Origin: Demequinaceae bacterium UBA4004
GTDB lineage: Bacteria; Actinomycetota; Actinomycetes; Actinomycetales; Demequinaceae
Assembly (NCBI GenBank): GCA_002384765.1
Contig: DGBM01000068.1
Span: 728 to 7,340 of the forward strand
Reading direction: 5' to 3'
Length of the DNA stretch: 6,613 bases
Shown here piece by piece: positions 1 through 5,069 of the stretch. The first letter of the stretch is position 1. Every line of letters begins with the position of its first letter. The translations under genes were made by a program, and so were the position numbers. The notes beneath the pieces are model-generated. The model made no database searches and was not told the origin of the DNA. It was given only the letters and a program-made list of their open reading frames with translations.

Positions 1-224
1 TGCGCACCGTCGTACGACGCCGCCAGCGCAAGGCACGACAGGATGCGGCGGCCGTCGACGATCACCGTGCAGGCGCCGCACTGGCCGTGGTCGCAGCCCT
101 TCTTCACCGACATCACGCCGAGCTCGTCGCGCAGTGCGTCCAGCACGCTGATGCGTGGATCGAGGTTCAGCTGTCGCTCGGTCCCGTCGACGGTGAGCCT
201 CACGCCTACCTCGTGTCCCGTCAT
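1..224 (-). CDS. (2Fe-2S)-binding subunit of a xanthine dehydrogenase/aldehyde oxidase-type enzyme (partial, C-terminus off the left edge)
   Basis: The first 74 codons are present. The protein starts MTGHEVGVRLTVDG and carries the plant-type ferredoxin fold of molybdenum hydroxylase small subunits. The [2Fe-2S] signature is seen as GCDHGQCGACTV (Cys at about residues 47, 52 and 55), with a fourth Cys in RILSCLAL at about 67. In this family the subunit passes electrons from the Mo-cofactor subunit and normally continues into a second [2Fe-2S]-binding domain to about 150-170 aa, so roughly half is missing. The ATG at 224 is well supported by a strong Shine-Dalgarno, GGGAGGA, six bases upstream. 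The partner FAD and molybdopterin subunits would lie beyond the left edge. The gene has its own promoter with two operator-like repeats and begins 91 bp after the transporter stop, so it is probably a separate unit. The substrate (xanthine, aldehyde, CO or another) cannot be told from this part. Confidence 0.93.
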   Translation of the reverse strand, partial: MTGHEVGVRLTVDGTERQLNLDPRISVLDALRDELGVMSVKKGCDHGQCGACTVIVDGRRILSCLALAASYDGA

Positions 225-248
225 CGGCCGTCCTCCCAAGAAGTGCGT

Positions 249-263
249 CGGTGTGAGACACCG
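249..263. promoter_or_regulatory. Second operator-like inverted repeat over the -10 box
   Basis: CGGTGT-GAG-ACACCG is a perfect 6-bp inverted repeat with a 3-bp spacer. It overlaps the -10 hexamer and the predicted start of the [2Fe-2S] gene's promoter. It has the same architecture as the repeat at 277-293 but a different sequence, so it may bind another protein, or it may act as a small RNA hairpin at the 5' end of the transcript. Confidence 0.45.
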
Positions 264-288
264 TAGAGGGCCGTTCGACAGTTATCAA
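260..288 (-). promoter_or_regulatory. Sigma-70-type promoter of the [2Fe-2S] subunit gene
   Basis: Read on the minus strand, TTGATA (288-283) is followed after exactly 17 bp by TACGGT (265-260). These match the TTGACA and TAnnnT elements of actinobacterial housekeeping promoters. The predicted start near 253 gives a leader of about 28 nt containing the Shine-Dalgarno of the gene starting at 224. Both hexamers are overlapped by perfect inverted repeats, which points to repression. Predicted from sequence only. Confidence 0.6.
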
Positions 289-293
289 CTGTC
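277..293. promoter_or_regulatory. Operator-like inverted repeat over the -35 box
   Basis: GACAGTT-ATC-AACTGTC is a perfect 7-bp inverted repeat with a 3-bp spacer. It contains the -35 hexamer TTGATA of the minus-strand promoter. Its size and symmetry suit a dimeric TetR- or GntR-type repressor. No such regulator is encoded in the window, so its identity is unknown. Confidence 0.55.
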
Positions 294-315
294 TGGTTAG
301 TTAGCTTCCATGCGA

Positions 316-1014
316 TTAGCCGCCGTCGTCGCAGCCGCACGCATCCTCGCCCGAGGCGTCGGCTGAGCCGGTCACGACGGGGCCGCAACTGCAGTCCTCC
401 CCCCGCCAGGCTTCGCGGCCCTCCCTGACGGCGACGGCGGCGATGACGAGCCCGGCGATGGGATCGGCCCACGACCAGCCGAGGGTGGCGTTGAGGACCA
501 GTCCGGCGAGCAGCACTGCGGACAGGTAGGTGCACAGCAGGGTCTGGGTGGAGTCCGCCACCACGGCGTTGGAGCCGAGCGCCTTGCCGGTGCGGCGTTG
601 GGCCCACGACAGGAACGGCATGATGATCAGGGAGGCGACGGCGAGGCCGATTCCGACGGGTGAGTCGTCGGGGTCATGGGCGCCGAACAGGGCGCGGACG
701 GACTCGAGGACGACGTAGGCGGCGAGGGCGAAGAACGAGAGCGCCATCAGGCGCAGCGCTTGACGTTCGCGGCTCTCAGGCAGTCGGTGGCGGAACTGCC
801 ACAAGATGATGAGGCCGCTGGAGACCTCCACGACGGAGTCGAGGCCGAAACCGACCAGCGCGACCGACCCCGCGGCGAGGCCCGCGGTGATCGCGATGAC
901 GGCCTCGATCACGTTGTAGGTGACCGAGGCTCCGGCCAGGACCTGGGCACGTCGCTGGAGTCGTGCCTTCGTTGTCGGATCAAGGACGGCGTCGGCGTGG
1001 GTGCGTGCACTCAT
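316..1014 (-). CDS. CDF-like heavy-metal cation transporter with cysteine-rich tail
   Basis: A 232-aa inner-membrane protein with about six hydrophobic segments (roughly residues 27-45, 50-72, 87-109, 119-136, 156-176 and 182-199). It resembles the short cation-transporter branch of the cation diffusion facilitator superfamily, recognised by GFGLDSVVE in the second helix (Asp59, Glu63) and ADSTQTLLCTYLS before the fifth (Asp154, Cys161). The usual roughly 80-residue cytoplasmic CDF domain is absent. The protein ends instead in a tail with two Cys pairs, CSC (208, 210) and CGC (226, 228), which probably binds soft metals. The start at 1014 overlaps the stop of the upstream ArsR gene as ATGA, implying translational coupling. 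The open frame runs upstream to 1674, but that part is Cys/His/Arg-rich noise lying under the ArsR gene. With a CmtR-like regulator beside it, Cd/Pb/Zn efflux is the best guess. The exact metal is inferred. Confidence 0.88.
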   Translation of the reverse strand: MSARTHADAVLDPTTKARLQRRAQVLAGASVTYNVIEAVIAITAGLAAGSVALVGFGLDSVVEVSSGLIILWQFRHRLPESRERQALRLMALSFFALAAYVVLESVRALFGAHDPDDSPVGIGLAVASLIIMPFLSWAQRRTGKALGSNAVVADSTQTLLCTYLSAVLLAGLVLNATLGWSWADPIAGLVIAAVAVREGREAWRGEDCSCGPVVTGSADASGEDACGCDDGG

Positions 1015-1430
1015 CGATCGTCCTGCTTGGCATCGGGGTCGGCAGGGAGGGTGGCGATGCCGTAGTTGGCGCACAGCGTGACGGCGTCGCCGGTCGCTGC
1101 CAGAAGTCGCTCGGCGACGGCAAGGAGATCCATCACGATGTCGGCGTGGTTCAGCGACCACATCGACGCACGGCCCTGCGGTCGGGACGAGACCAGGCCG
1201 CAGTCCTTGAGGCAGGCCAAGTGGGTGGAGACTGTGGACTGCGCGAGACCCAGGTGCTGCGTCAGTTCCACGACGCGGTGCTCGCCCAGCGAGAGGTGAC
1301 GCACAATGGCGAGCCGGTTCTGGTCGGAGAAGCCGTGGAACAGGCACGCGGCGATGCTGAGGGCCGAGGCTGCATCCACGGACTCGACAACCTCGGCCAT
1401 CGGTGGCGCCTCTACCTGACTCATCGGCAT
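1011..1430 (-). CDS. ArsR/SmtB-family metal-sensing repressor, CmtR-like
   Basis: A 139-aa winged-helix protein. The core runs from about residue 25 (LSIAACLFHGFSDQNRLAIV) through the recognition helix STVSTHLACLKDCGLV to the wing SSRPQGRASMWSL. Cys73 and Cys77 (CLKDC in the recognition-helix region) match the Cys57/Cys61 pair of Mycobacterium tuberculosis CmtR (CLRGC). Cys120 (TLCANYG) is placed like CmtR Cys102, 47 residues after the first ligand against 45. CmtR is a Cd(II)/Pb(II) sensor that leaves DNA on metal binding, so the same is inferred here. It is the first gene of a two-gene operon with the transporter at 1014-316, overlapping it by 4 nt. ATG at 1430 is preferred because a promoter places the transcription start on it. 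ATG at 1424 is the alternative, and neither has a Shine-Dalgarno. Confidence 0.93.
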   Translation of the reverse strand: MPMSQVEAPPMAEVVESVDAASALSIAACLFHGFSDQNRLAIVRHLSLGEHRVVELTQHLGLAQSTVSTHLACLKDCGLVSSRPQGRASMWSLNHADIVMDLLAVAERLLAATGDAVTLCANYGIATLPADPDAKQDDR

Positions 1431-1466
1431 CCATCGATGATAACGAGAAGTCGGGTCGATGAGTCA
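1417..1466. promoter_or_regulatory. Inverted repeat spanning the arsR promoter and start codon (candidate operator)
   Basis: TGACTCATCG (1417-1426) and CGATGAGTCA (1457-1466) form a perfect 10-bp inverted repeat separated by 30 bp. One arm sits on the -35 box, the other just inside the ArsR coding start. Between them lies the 8-bp palindrome CATCGATG (1432-1439), abutting the -10 box. Autorepression by the ArsR protein is the obvious reading. Which of the two elements is the true operator is not clear. Confidence 0.45.
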
Positions 1467-1467
1467 A
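1437..1467 (-). promoter_or_regulatory. Promoter of the arsR-transporter operon, predicted leaderless
   Basis: On the minus strand TTGACT (1467-1462) is followed by TATCAT (1442-1437), with a longish 19-bp spacer (18 if TTATCA is used). The transcription start expected about 7 nt after the -10 falls on the A of the ATG at 1430. With no Shine-Dalgarno present, a leaderless mRNA is likely, which is common in Actinobacteria. A long spacer would also suit control by a metal-responsive repressor. Confidence 0.5.
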
Positions 1468-1607
1468 CCGCCGACCCGGGATGACCCGCCATCGTGACGC
1501 CGGCGGCACAGGAGCCGGGCCGACGTGGGCAGGGCGCCCAGGATGTTGGCGATCACCCGAGACCAGGCGGCCCACCATCATCACTGCACAACGCGGCGCG
1601 GTGACCG

Positions 1608-1674
1608 CGGTGACACTGAGATGCACCGAGGTGCGGTGACACCGAGATGACGCACAGTGACATCTCAGTGACAC
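1608..1674. repeat. GTGACAC(T/C)GAGATG repeat: two direct copies and one inverted copy
   Basis: CGGTGACACTGAGATG (1608-1623) recurs 26 bp on as CGGTGACACCGAGATG (1634-1649), 15 of 16 bases identical. An inverted copy, CATCTCAGTGACAC (1661-1674), matches the reverse complement of the first in 13 of 14 bases. Arrays of short terminal repeats of this kind mark ends of some insertion sequences (IS21-type ends carry multiple copies) and can also be protein-binding iterons. No transposase gene adjoins it, so the origin is inferred. Confidence 0.6.
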
Positions 1675-1695
1675 ACAGACGACGTTTGGGGTGAC

Positions 1696-1717
1696 TCATC
1701 TGGGGACATTCAGATGA
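1696..1717. repeat. Inverted repeat TCATCTG / CAGATGA
   Basis: A perfect 7-bp inverted repeat (1696-1702 and 1711-1717) around the 8-bp spacer GGGACATT. The outer flanks are also nearly symmetrical: GGGGT-GAC precedes the left arm and CCCC follows the right. It continues the repeat cluster starting at 1608 and shares the GATGA core. The spacer word GACATTC reappears inverted as GAATGTC at 1807-1813. Confidence 0.45.
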
Positions 1718-1757
1718 CCCCTTTCACCTTCATGTCGCGTCTCAGCCCTTGTTGGCC

Positions 1758-1800
1758 GACATGTAACTGACAGTGGTCACGACATGTGGTGTCACCACTG
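1758..1800. repeat. Nested inverted and direct repeats (GACATGT, CAGTGGT/ACCACTG, GTGGTG/CACCAC)
   Basis: GACATGT occurs at 1758-1764 and again at 1781-1787. CAGTGGT (1771-1777) pairs with ACCACTG (1794-1800), extendable outward to 9 of 10 matching bases. GTGGTG-T-CACCAC (1786-1798) is a compact perfect palindrome overlapping the second arm. The overlapping symmetry allows alternative hairpins. It could be part of a mobile-element end; nothing ties it to either neighbouring gene. Confidence 0.45.
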
Positions 1801-1881
1801 ACACCCGAATGTCGTCTGTCCACAGGGATTACAGGTATTCCATCGCCGGACAGCAATGAAACACAAAGCGCACTCATCGCG

Positions 1882-1914
1882 GCAGATCCGGACGTTGGCA
1901 ACGCTTCTATCTGC
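1882..1914. terminator. Weak bipartite hairpin at the phosphotransferase stop codon
   Basis: GCAGAT (1882-1887) pairs with ATCTGC (1909-1914), and CGTT (1893-1896) pairs with AACG (1900-1903), separated by a symmetric 5x5 internal loop. It overlaps the stop of the minus-strand phosphotransferase gene and has no T-run. A weak candidate, reported because nothing better ends that gene. Confidence 0.25.
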
Positions 1915-2833
1915 TAGCCAATCGCGCGAGGAGCGCGGCTCGTTCCACGGTGGGCTTGGCATCGAGCCCGTCTTCGACACTCCAGCACGCCGACACGGTG
2001 GTGCGAGCGAATGCCCATGCCAGCAGGCGTTCCCTGTGCTCACCGGTGATCTGCGCGACCAGTTCGTACCTGTCGAGGAGGACCTTTTCGGCATCGTCGC
2101 CTTCGTACGGGTTACCGATCTGTGAGATGAGCGGTTCTACGTCGAATCCTGCATCTCCCACCATGGGCTTCGCGTCGATGGCCAGCCACGGCTGCCGTTC
2201 GGCACGCAGAAGGTTGCTGGGGTTGAAGTCGCCGTGAAGCACTACGGTCCGCGATGGCCTTGCAGCCAGTGATTCAAGAAGACCCAAGCCGTCGTTCACA
2301 ACGGCGAGGTCGATTGGAGGCGCGAAGCGCTCGACGGCGGAGCGCGATTCGTCGGCCCAGTCCTTCATCACGACAGTCAGAGGTTCGAGGTCAAGGTCGA
2401 CCGGTGGCTCCTTTGACCACAGCCGCGCAAGCGACTCTGCGGCCGCAGTCAGCGCTTCCGTCGAGGAAAGGCCCACGTCCGAAAGTGACTGCCCGGGCAC
2501 GCACGCTTCGAGCAGCAAAGCGTACTTCTCTCGGTCGTAGGAGAGCACCCGGATGGCACCTTCTCCGTCCCAGAACTGCAGAGCGAGCGCTTCGCCATCT
2601 GCTTCCCGGTGCGGCCACGCGATCTTGAGAACGACAGGACGGCCCTCGCTCGTTGTGCCTTTTGCAACCCACGCTGACGTGCCGGACCGGAAGGGACTCT
2701 CCGTCGTCACGCCCCAGCGCTGCTCGAACTCGTCAACCAGCGCGGGCAGCGTCTTGACCCACTCCTGCTGGGCGCTGCTCGTCATATTCTGAATGACAGG
2801 GACGTCCTCAGAGAAGGCATCGGCGGTAGGCAC
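1907..2833 (-). CDS. Aminoglycoside phosphotransferase, streptomycin 6-kinase/hydroxyurea kinase family (APH(6)-like)
   Basis: A 308-aa cytoplasmic kinase that probably transfers phosphate from ATP to a hydroxyl of an aminoglycoside such as streptomycin. From the N-terminus: EWVKTLPALVDEFEQRW, the nucleotide-binding Lys70 in VVLKIAWP, a hinge near LLLEACVPG, the catalytic loop HGDFNPSNLL (His200, Asp202, Asn207), and the Mg-binding segment LAIDAKPMVGDAGFD (Asp220). The last closely resembles the AIDP..LVGDPGFD block of Streptomyces griseus streptomycin 6-kinase as I recall it. The GTG at 2833 is chosen because AGAAGGAG lies 9 nt upstream and it gives almost the S. griseus length (307 aa). The ATG at 2785 would lose a conserved N-terminal stretch and has no Shine-Dalgarno. 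The open frame continues upstream to 3127 without family features. All catalytic residues are intact. Substrate is unproven: many chromosomal members are uncharacterised. Confidence 0.88.
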   Translation of the reverse strand: MPTADAFSEDVPVIQNMTSSAQQEWVKTLPALVDEFEQRWGVTTESPFRSGTSAWVAKGTTSEGRPVVLKIAWPHREADGEALALQFWDGEGAIRVLSYDREKYALLLEACVPGQSLSDVGLSSTEALTAAAESLARLWSKEPPVDLDLEPLTVVMKDWADESRSAVERFAPPIDLAVVNDGLGLLESLAARPSRTVVLHGDFNPSNLLRAERQPWLAIDAKPMVGDAGFDVEPLISQIGNPYEGDDAEKVLLDRYELVAQITGEHRERLLAWAFARTTVSACWSVEDGLDAKPTVERAALLARLASR

Positions 2834-3175
2834 TTTAGGTTGCTCCTTCTGCAATGACTCCGAAATCCGGATCCCGGCTTTTGGCGCGACCACAACCTCG
2901 CTGACCGAGGCGACGGGCTCGCGTTCACGAAACACTCTCACATCGGCAGGTCCGCGCGAGATCCCAATGTTCAACAGTTGACGTCCAGCGCCATCTCGGG
3001 TTTGTCGGCTTGAAGCGAAGCCCCACTTGCGGTCGCTGAAAGACCGTGTTGATAATTCGAATCCCCGCGTGAAACGACGGCCTCGCTGGGCGATTGAACA
3101 GATACCGCCGGGGTTGGAACAACTCACGCCGACTGAGCCCTCGCACGGCGTCTAGCCATGATGACTACTTCGGGG
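2834..3175. other. Intergenic region upstream of the phosphotransferase
   Basis: About 340 bp with no gene I can defend. It holds the phosphotransferase Shine-Dalgarno (2843-2848) and a weak hairpin at 3126-3151. It also holds a short palindrome, TCAAC-A-GTTGA (2971-2981), and a tRNA-like stem-loop at 3030-3064 that does not form a complete tRNA. No clear promoter for the kinase stands out. The minus-strand frame is open to 3127, but its translation is Arg/Ser-rich and unlike the kinase family, so it is probably untranslated. Confidence 0.5.
3126..3151. terminator. Candidate terminator after the membrane-protein gene
   Basis: ACGCCG (3126-3131) pairs with CGGCGT (3146-3151). The loop contains a further GAG/CTC pair, giving a stem with a symmetric 3x3 internal loop. 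It lies 25 bp beyond the stop of the minus-strand gene ending at 3176, followed on that strand by GAGTTGTTCC. There is no proper T-run, as is common in Actinobacteria. Confidence 0.35.
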
Positions 3176-3769
3176 TCACCCTTCTGAAGGTGAGAGTTCC
3201 CTGACCACGCGACCGACCTCACGGCTTGGCGTTGCGTCCGACACGAAGATGATGAAGGAATCCGCATCAAAGCGCGTGGCTACGACGTCGCCAGTGGAAT
3301 AGCCGGGCAGTGACCAAACGGCGACCTGCTCAGAGTCCTCGGTGAACTCCGAGCCTGGGCTTGGTCCCACGTCAGCACAATCCGCCGCTATCGCGGCAGC
3401 GAAGCGGGTACCCCGCAACTCCGTATAGCCAGCGGCAAAGTAGGTCGTGCCGTTTAACCGAATCTCGGGGCGGCACTCCGTTGGCGTCTCGGCTCGTCCC
3501 TCGATGTTGCCTTCTTGTCTCTGCACATCCGACTCATCGGCTACAAGCGAGTCGCCACCCCCCTGCCCGCCGCTACCAGTGATGGCTTGCGTCGCGACGG
3601 CTCCGCCTCCGATGACCAGAAGGCTGACGGCGGCTGCTCCTGCGATGAGGGTGCGTCGTTGGCGGCGCTCGGCTGACTTGCCGCCGATGAGGAGTGCATC
3701 GAGGGGTGCGCTGCCTACCGGCATGGCGTCAAGGCCCTTAAGAAGATCCGTCTGTTGGTGGTCCATCAT
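3176..3769 (-). CDS. Single-pass membrane protein with extracytoplasmic two-cysteine domain (function unknown)
   Basis: A 197-aa protein. Residues 1-40 are polar, ending in the basic stop-transfer ERRQRR. Residues 41-62 (LIAGAAAVSLLVIGGGAVAT) form one transmembrane helix. A Gly-rich and acidic linker (65-97) leads to a folded outer domain with Cys99 and Cys131, likely disulfide-bonded. The domain text TECRPEIRLNGTTY...AADCADVG, then VWSLPGYSTGDVVA, recalls small exported actinobacterial domains such as DUF6281 (C-x-G-x-x-Y ... GC-D-D). That match is from memory and weak. Topology by charge is N-in, C-out. ATG at 3769 is used, with AAGGG 8 nt upstream. A second ATG follows immediately, and the frame above it is open to 4039 but overlaps the opposite-strand transposase remnant. 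It stands alone between the IS scar and the kinase, so context gives no function. Confidence 0.75.
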   Translation of the reverse strand: MMDHQQTDLLKGLDAMPVGSAPLDALLIGGKSAERRQRRTLIAGAAAVSLLVIGGGAVATQAITGSGGQGGGDSLVADESDVQRQEGNIEGRAETPTECRPEIRLNGTTYFAAGYTELRGTRFAAAIAADCADVGPSPGSEFTEDSEQVAVWSLPGYSTGDVVATRFDADSFIIFVSDATPSREVGRVVRELSPSEG

Positions 3770-3851
3770 GACATATGCCCTTCGGAAAGGTGGGGGCTGA
3801 CAGCGAGCCGGGTCATCGCACGCGAGAGGCGACTTTTGACCACTACTGCTG

Positions 3852-4055
3852 TTGCGGGTGGTCGAGAACGCCACCGACGACACCTGGCGCAACGTCCGCC
3901 ACGAACTTGACCGCATGCACCTGATCACCCTGGCCACCGCCGACGGACACGTCGCGCAACGCTCGGCCACCACCGCCGGGCAGAAGACCATCCTGGCCGC
4001 GCTCAAGCTCCCCGAGCCACCCCGCTTCTTCGACTTCACCGCCGCGAGCGACTGA
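3852..4055 (+). pseudogene. Transposase C-terminal remnant (probably IS1634/IS1549-like, DDE type)
   Basis: The only plus-strand coding piece. About 67 residues, VVENATDDTWRNVRHELDRMH...ATADGHVAQRS..TAGQKTILAALKLPEPPRFFDF, look like the extreme C-terminus of IS1634/IS1549-type transposases of Actinobacteria. An in-frame TGA at 3837-3839 and non-homologous sequence before about 3850 show that the rest, including all catalytic residues, is gone. It ends with its own TGA at 4053-4055. The family name rests on recognition of the LPEPPRFFDF ending and DRMHL block, not on a search. It cannot be active. It marks a past insertion and deletion between the membrane-protein gene and the peptidase gene. 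Confidence 0.7.
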
Positions 4056-4120
4056 CGCGCTCACCGCGCCCATCACCCCTGCCGTCGTAGTAACACGACC
4101 CGGAGCGGCCCTTGGCGCGT

Positions 4121-4173
4121 TTCCGCAGGTCAAAGCCATGATCACGCTGCTCGTGTGCTCATCATCTGCGGAA
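4121..4173. repeat. Inverted repeat TTCCGCAG / CTGCGGAA, possible IS-end remnant
   Basis: Perfect 8-bp arms at 4121-4128 and 4166-4173, each followed on the plus strand by GTC or AGTC. They lie 66-118 bp past the transposase remnant's stop, where the right end of that insertion sequence would be expected. They could instead form a hairpin ending the truncated element's transcript. No matching left end is visible near 3800-3850. Confidence 0.4.
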
Positions 4174-4203
4174 GTCCGGCCATAGTCGATAGTCGTTTCC
4201 TCC

Positions 4204-5034
4204 CTAGCTCGTGATGGAAAGCCGTGGCCGATTGTCTGATGCAGCGCGGACGACCACCTCGGCGACCTCAGGTGCTACGCGTCCCGCAACGAGGATTTGT
4301 TCGAAGTCGTACCCGCTATCGGACATAGCCTTTCGGATCAGCCCCAACAACTGCGGAGACTCAGCCGGACCGAGCGGACCCGGCTCAGGGTTGCCCCACA
4401 TCGAGAGTTGTTGGTTGGCCCGTCGGTACGACGCCTCGGATAGGCGACCCAGAGCGTGCGCTCGGTACACCAGCGCGCGCAGGCTTACACCCCAGTGACG
4501 TTTCAACTCGTGAAACACCGGCCAGTCGATCTTGCGCGGCAGGTCACCGATGATCTCGTCTTCAGGCATCAGGAAGGCTGAGGCGAAGGCATGCGCCTGG
4601 TTCTCCACCAGCTTCGACCCTGGCTCGGTGTCAGGGTGGATGATCAGGTGGCCAAGCTCGTGCGCCGCATCGAAGCGGCTCCTGGCCTTGTCGTCCTTGA
4701 CCGGGGATAGGAAGACAAGGGGTCGTTGACCGGTGTAAGTGGAGAACGCATCGACCTTCATGTCGGTGCCCTCCGGTAGCCGTAACGCGACCACGCCGTT
4801 CGCCTCTATCACCTGAACCACCGACGGCACGGGCCCGGCGTCGATGCCCCAGGCCTGGCGAGTCACCGCGGCAGCTTCGGCGATGGCGTCGTCGCTCAGT
4901 TCCTCTGGCAACTCCAGGTCAGGAAGCAACACCGGAGGAAGGTCGACGTAGGCGGACACGAGGTCGACCAGTTCTAGGCACAGCTCGCCGTAGGCGAGGG
5001 CCTGCTCGCGCGCCGCGGCCGAGGTGGAACGCAA
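4204..5034 (-). CDS. ImmA/IrrE-family zinc metallopeptidase, apparently missing its N-terminal XRE domain
   Basis: A 276-aa protein with the gluzincin-like ImmA/IrrE core: HELGH at residues 125-129 (His125, Glu126, His129) and the third zinc ligand probably Glu144 in ENQAHAFASAFLMP. These proteases typically cleave a repressor or a phage/mobile-element regulator in response to stress. The C-terminal part (170-210) has the helical WPVFHELKRHWGVSLRALVYRAHALG segment usual for the family. The annotated start is a TTG at 5034 without Shine-Dalgarno. The frame is open upstream to the TAA at 5170-5172, and there it reads WEFFGAGRPL then HFRSLRST. That resembles the linker that follows the helix-turn-helix in XRE-ImmA fusions. 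No helix-turn-helix exists further up, so this is probably a 5'-truncated gene that may be poorly or not translated. It lies directly downstream of the 193-aa gene, which overlaps that upstream segment in another frame. Confidence 0.82.
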   Translation of the reverse strand: MRSTSAAAREQALAYGELCLELVDLVSAYVDLPPVLLPDLELPEELSDDAIAEAAAVTRQAWGIDAGPVPSVVQVIEANGVVALRLPEGTDMKVDAFSTYTGQRPLVFLSPVKDDKARSRFDAAHELGHLIIHPDTEPGSKLVENQAHAFASAFLMPEDEIIGDLPRKIDWPVFHELKRHWGVSLRALVYRAHALGRLSEASYRRANQQLSMWGNPEPGPLGPAESPQLLGLIRKAMSDSGYDFEQILVAGRVAPEVAEVVVRAASDNRPRLSITS

Positions 5035-5069
5035 CGAACGAAAATGTGCGCCGGATGCCGGCAGCAGGG

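Larger units (their letters stand above)
1431..1906. other. Gene-free, repeat-rich intergenic region
   Basis: Between the arsR start and the phosphotransferase stop I find no convincing gene on either strand. The left end (1431-1467) holds the arsR promoter. From about 1600 to 1815 the sequence is dominated by short direct and inverted repeats. The region fits a decayed insertion-sequence end or an old integration scar between the metal operon and the phosphotransferase. Confidence 0.6.

Noticed and set aside
43..300. Plus-strand 85-aa ORF and the other plus-strand ORFs opposite the minus-strand genes (for example 676-1065, 963-1484, 2254-2628, 3447-3800, 5046-5639)
   Set aside because: They are antisense shadows of well-supported genes in GC-rich DNA, Arg/Ser/Pro-rich, without Shine-Dalgarno sequences or family features.
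1464..1580. Short minus-strand frame reading WWAAWSRVIANILGALPTSARLL
   Set aside because: It looks mildly protein-like, but it is under 40 codons, begins inside the repeat cluster after a stop, has no start or Shine-Dalgarno, and matches nothing I can name. At most it is a relic.
1015..1674. N-terminal 220-residue extension of the transporter frame (open from 1674)
   Set aside because: It lies antiparallel-free but out of frame over the ArsR gene and the repeat cluster. The translation is Cys/His/Arg/Pro-rich with no membrane or family features, and the ATGA overlap at 1011-1014 gives a natural start for the transporter.
1608..1674. CRISPR-like array suggested by regular repeats
   Set aside because: Repeats are about 14-16 bp with spacing of 26 bp, one copy is inverted, and there are no spacers of constant 30-40 bp length and no cas genes.
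3030..3072. tRNA-like fragment: CGGTC-GCTGAAA-GACCG (5-bp stem, 7-nt loop) followed by TTCGAATCC, resembling an anticodon arm and T-loop, and so a possible att site
   Set aside because: The T-stem does not pair (GATAA against CCCCG), position 33 of the loop would be C rather than U, no D-arm or acceptor pairing is visible, and a tRNA-derived att site should keep an exact 3' end. Probably chance, though a comparison with the genome's own tRNA genes would settle it.
2834..3127. N-terminal extension of the phosphotransferase frame (open to 3127)
   Set aside because: The translation has no kinase-family similarity. GTG at 2833 has a good Shine-Dalgarno and gives the usual family length.
3843..4145. 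Minus-strand 100-aa ORF opposite the transposase remnant
   Set aside because: Low-complexity Gly/Val-rich translation, fully explained as the antisense of the transposase tail and its flank.
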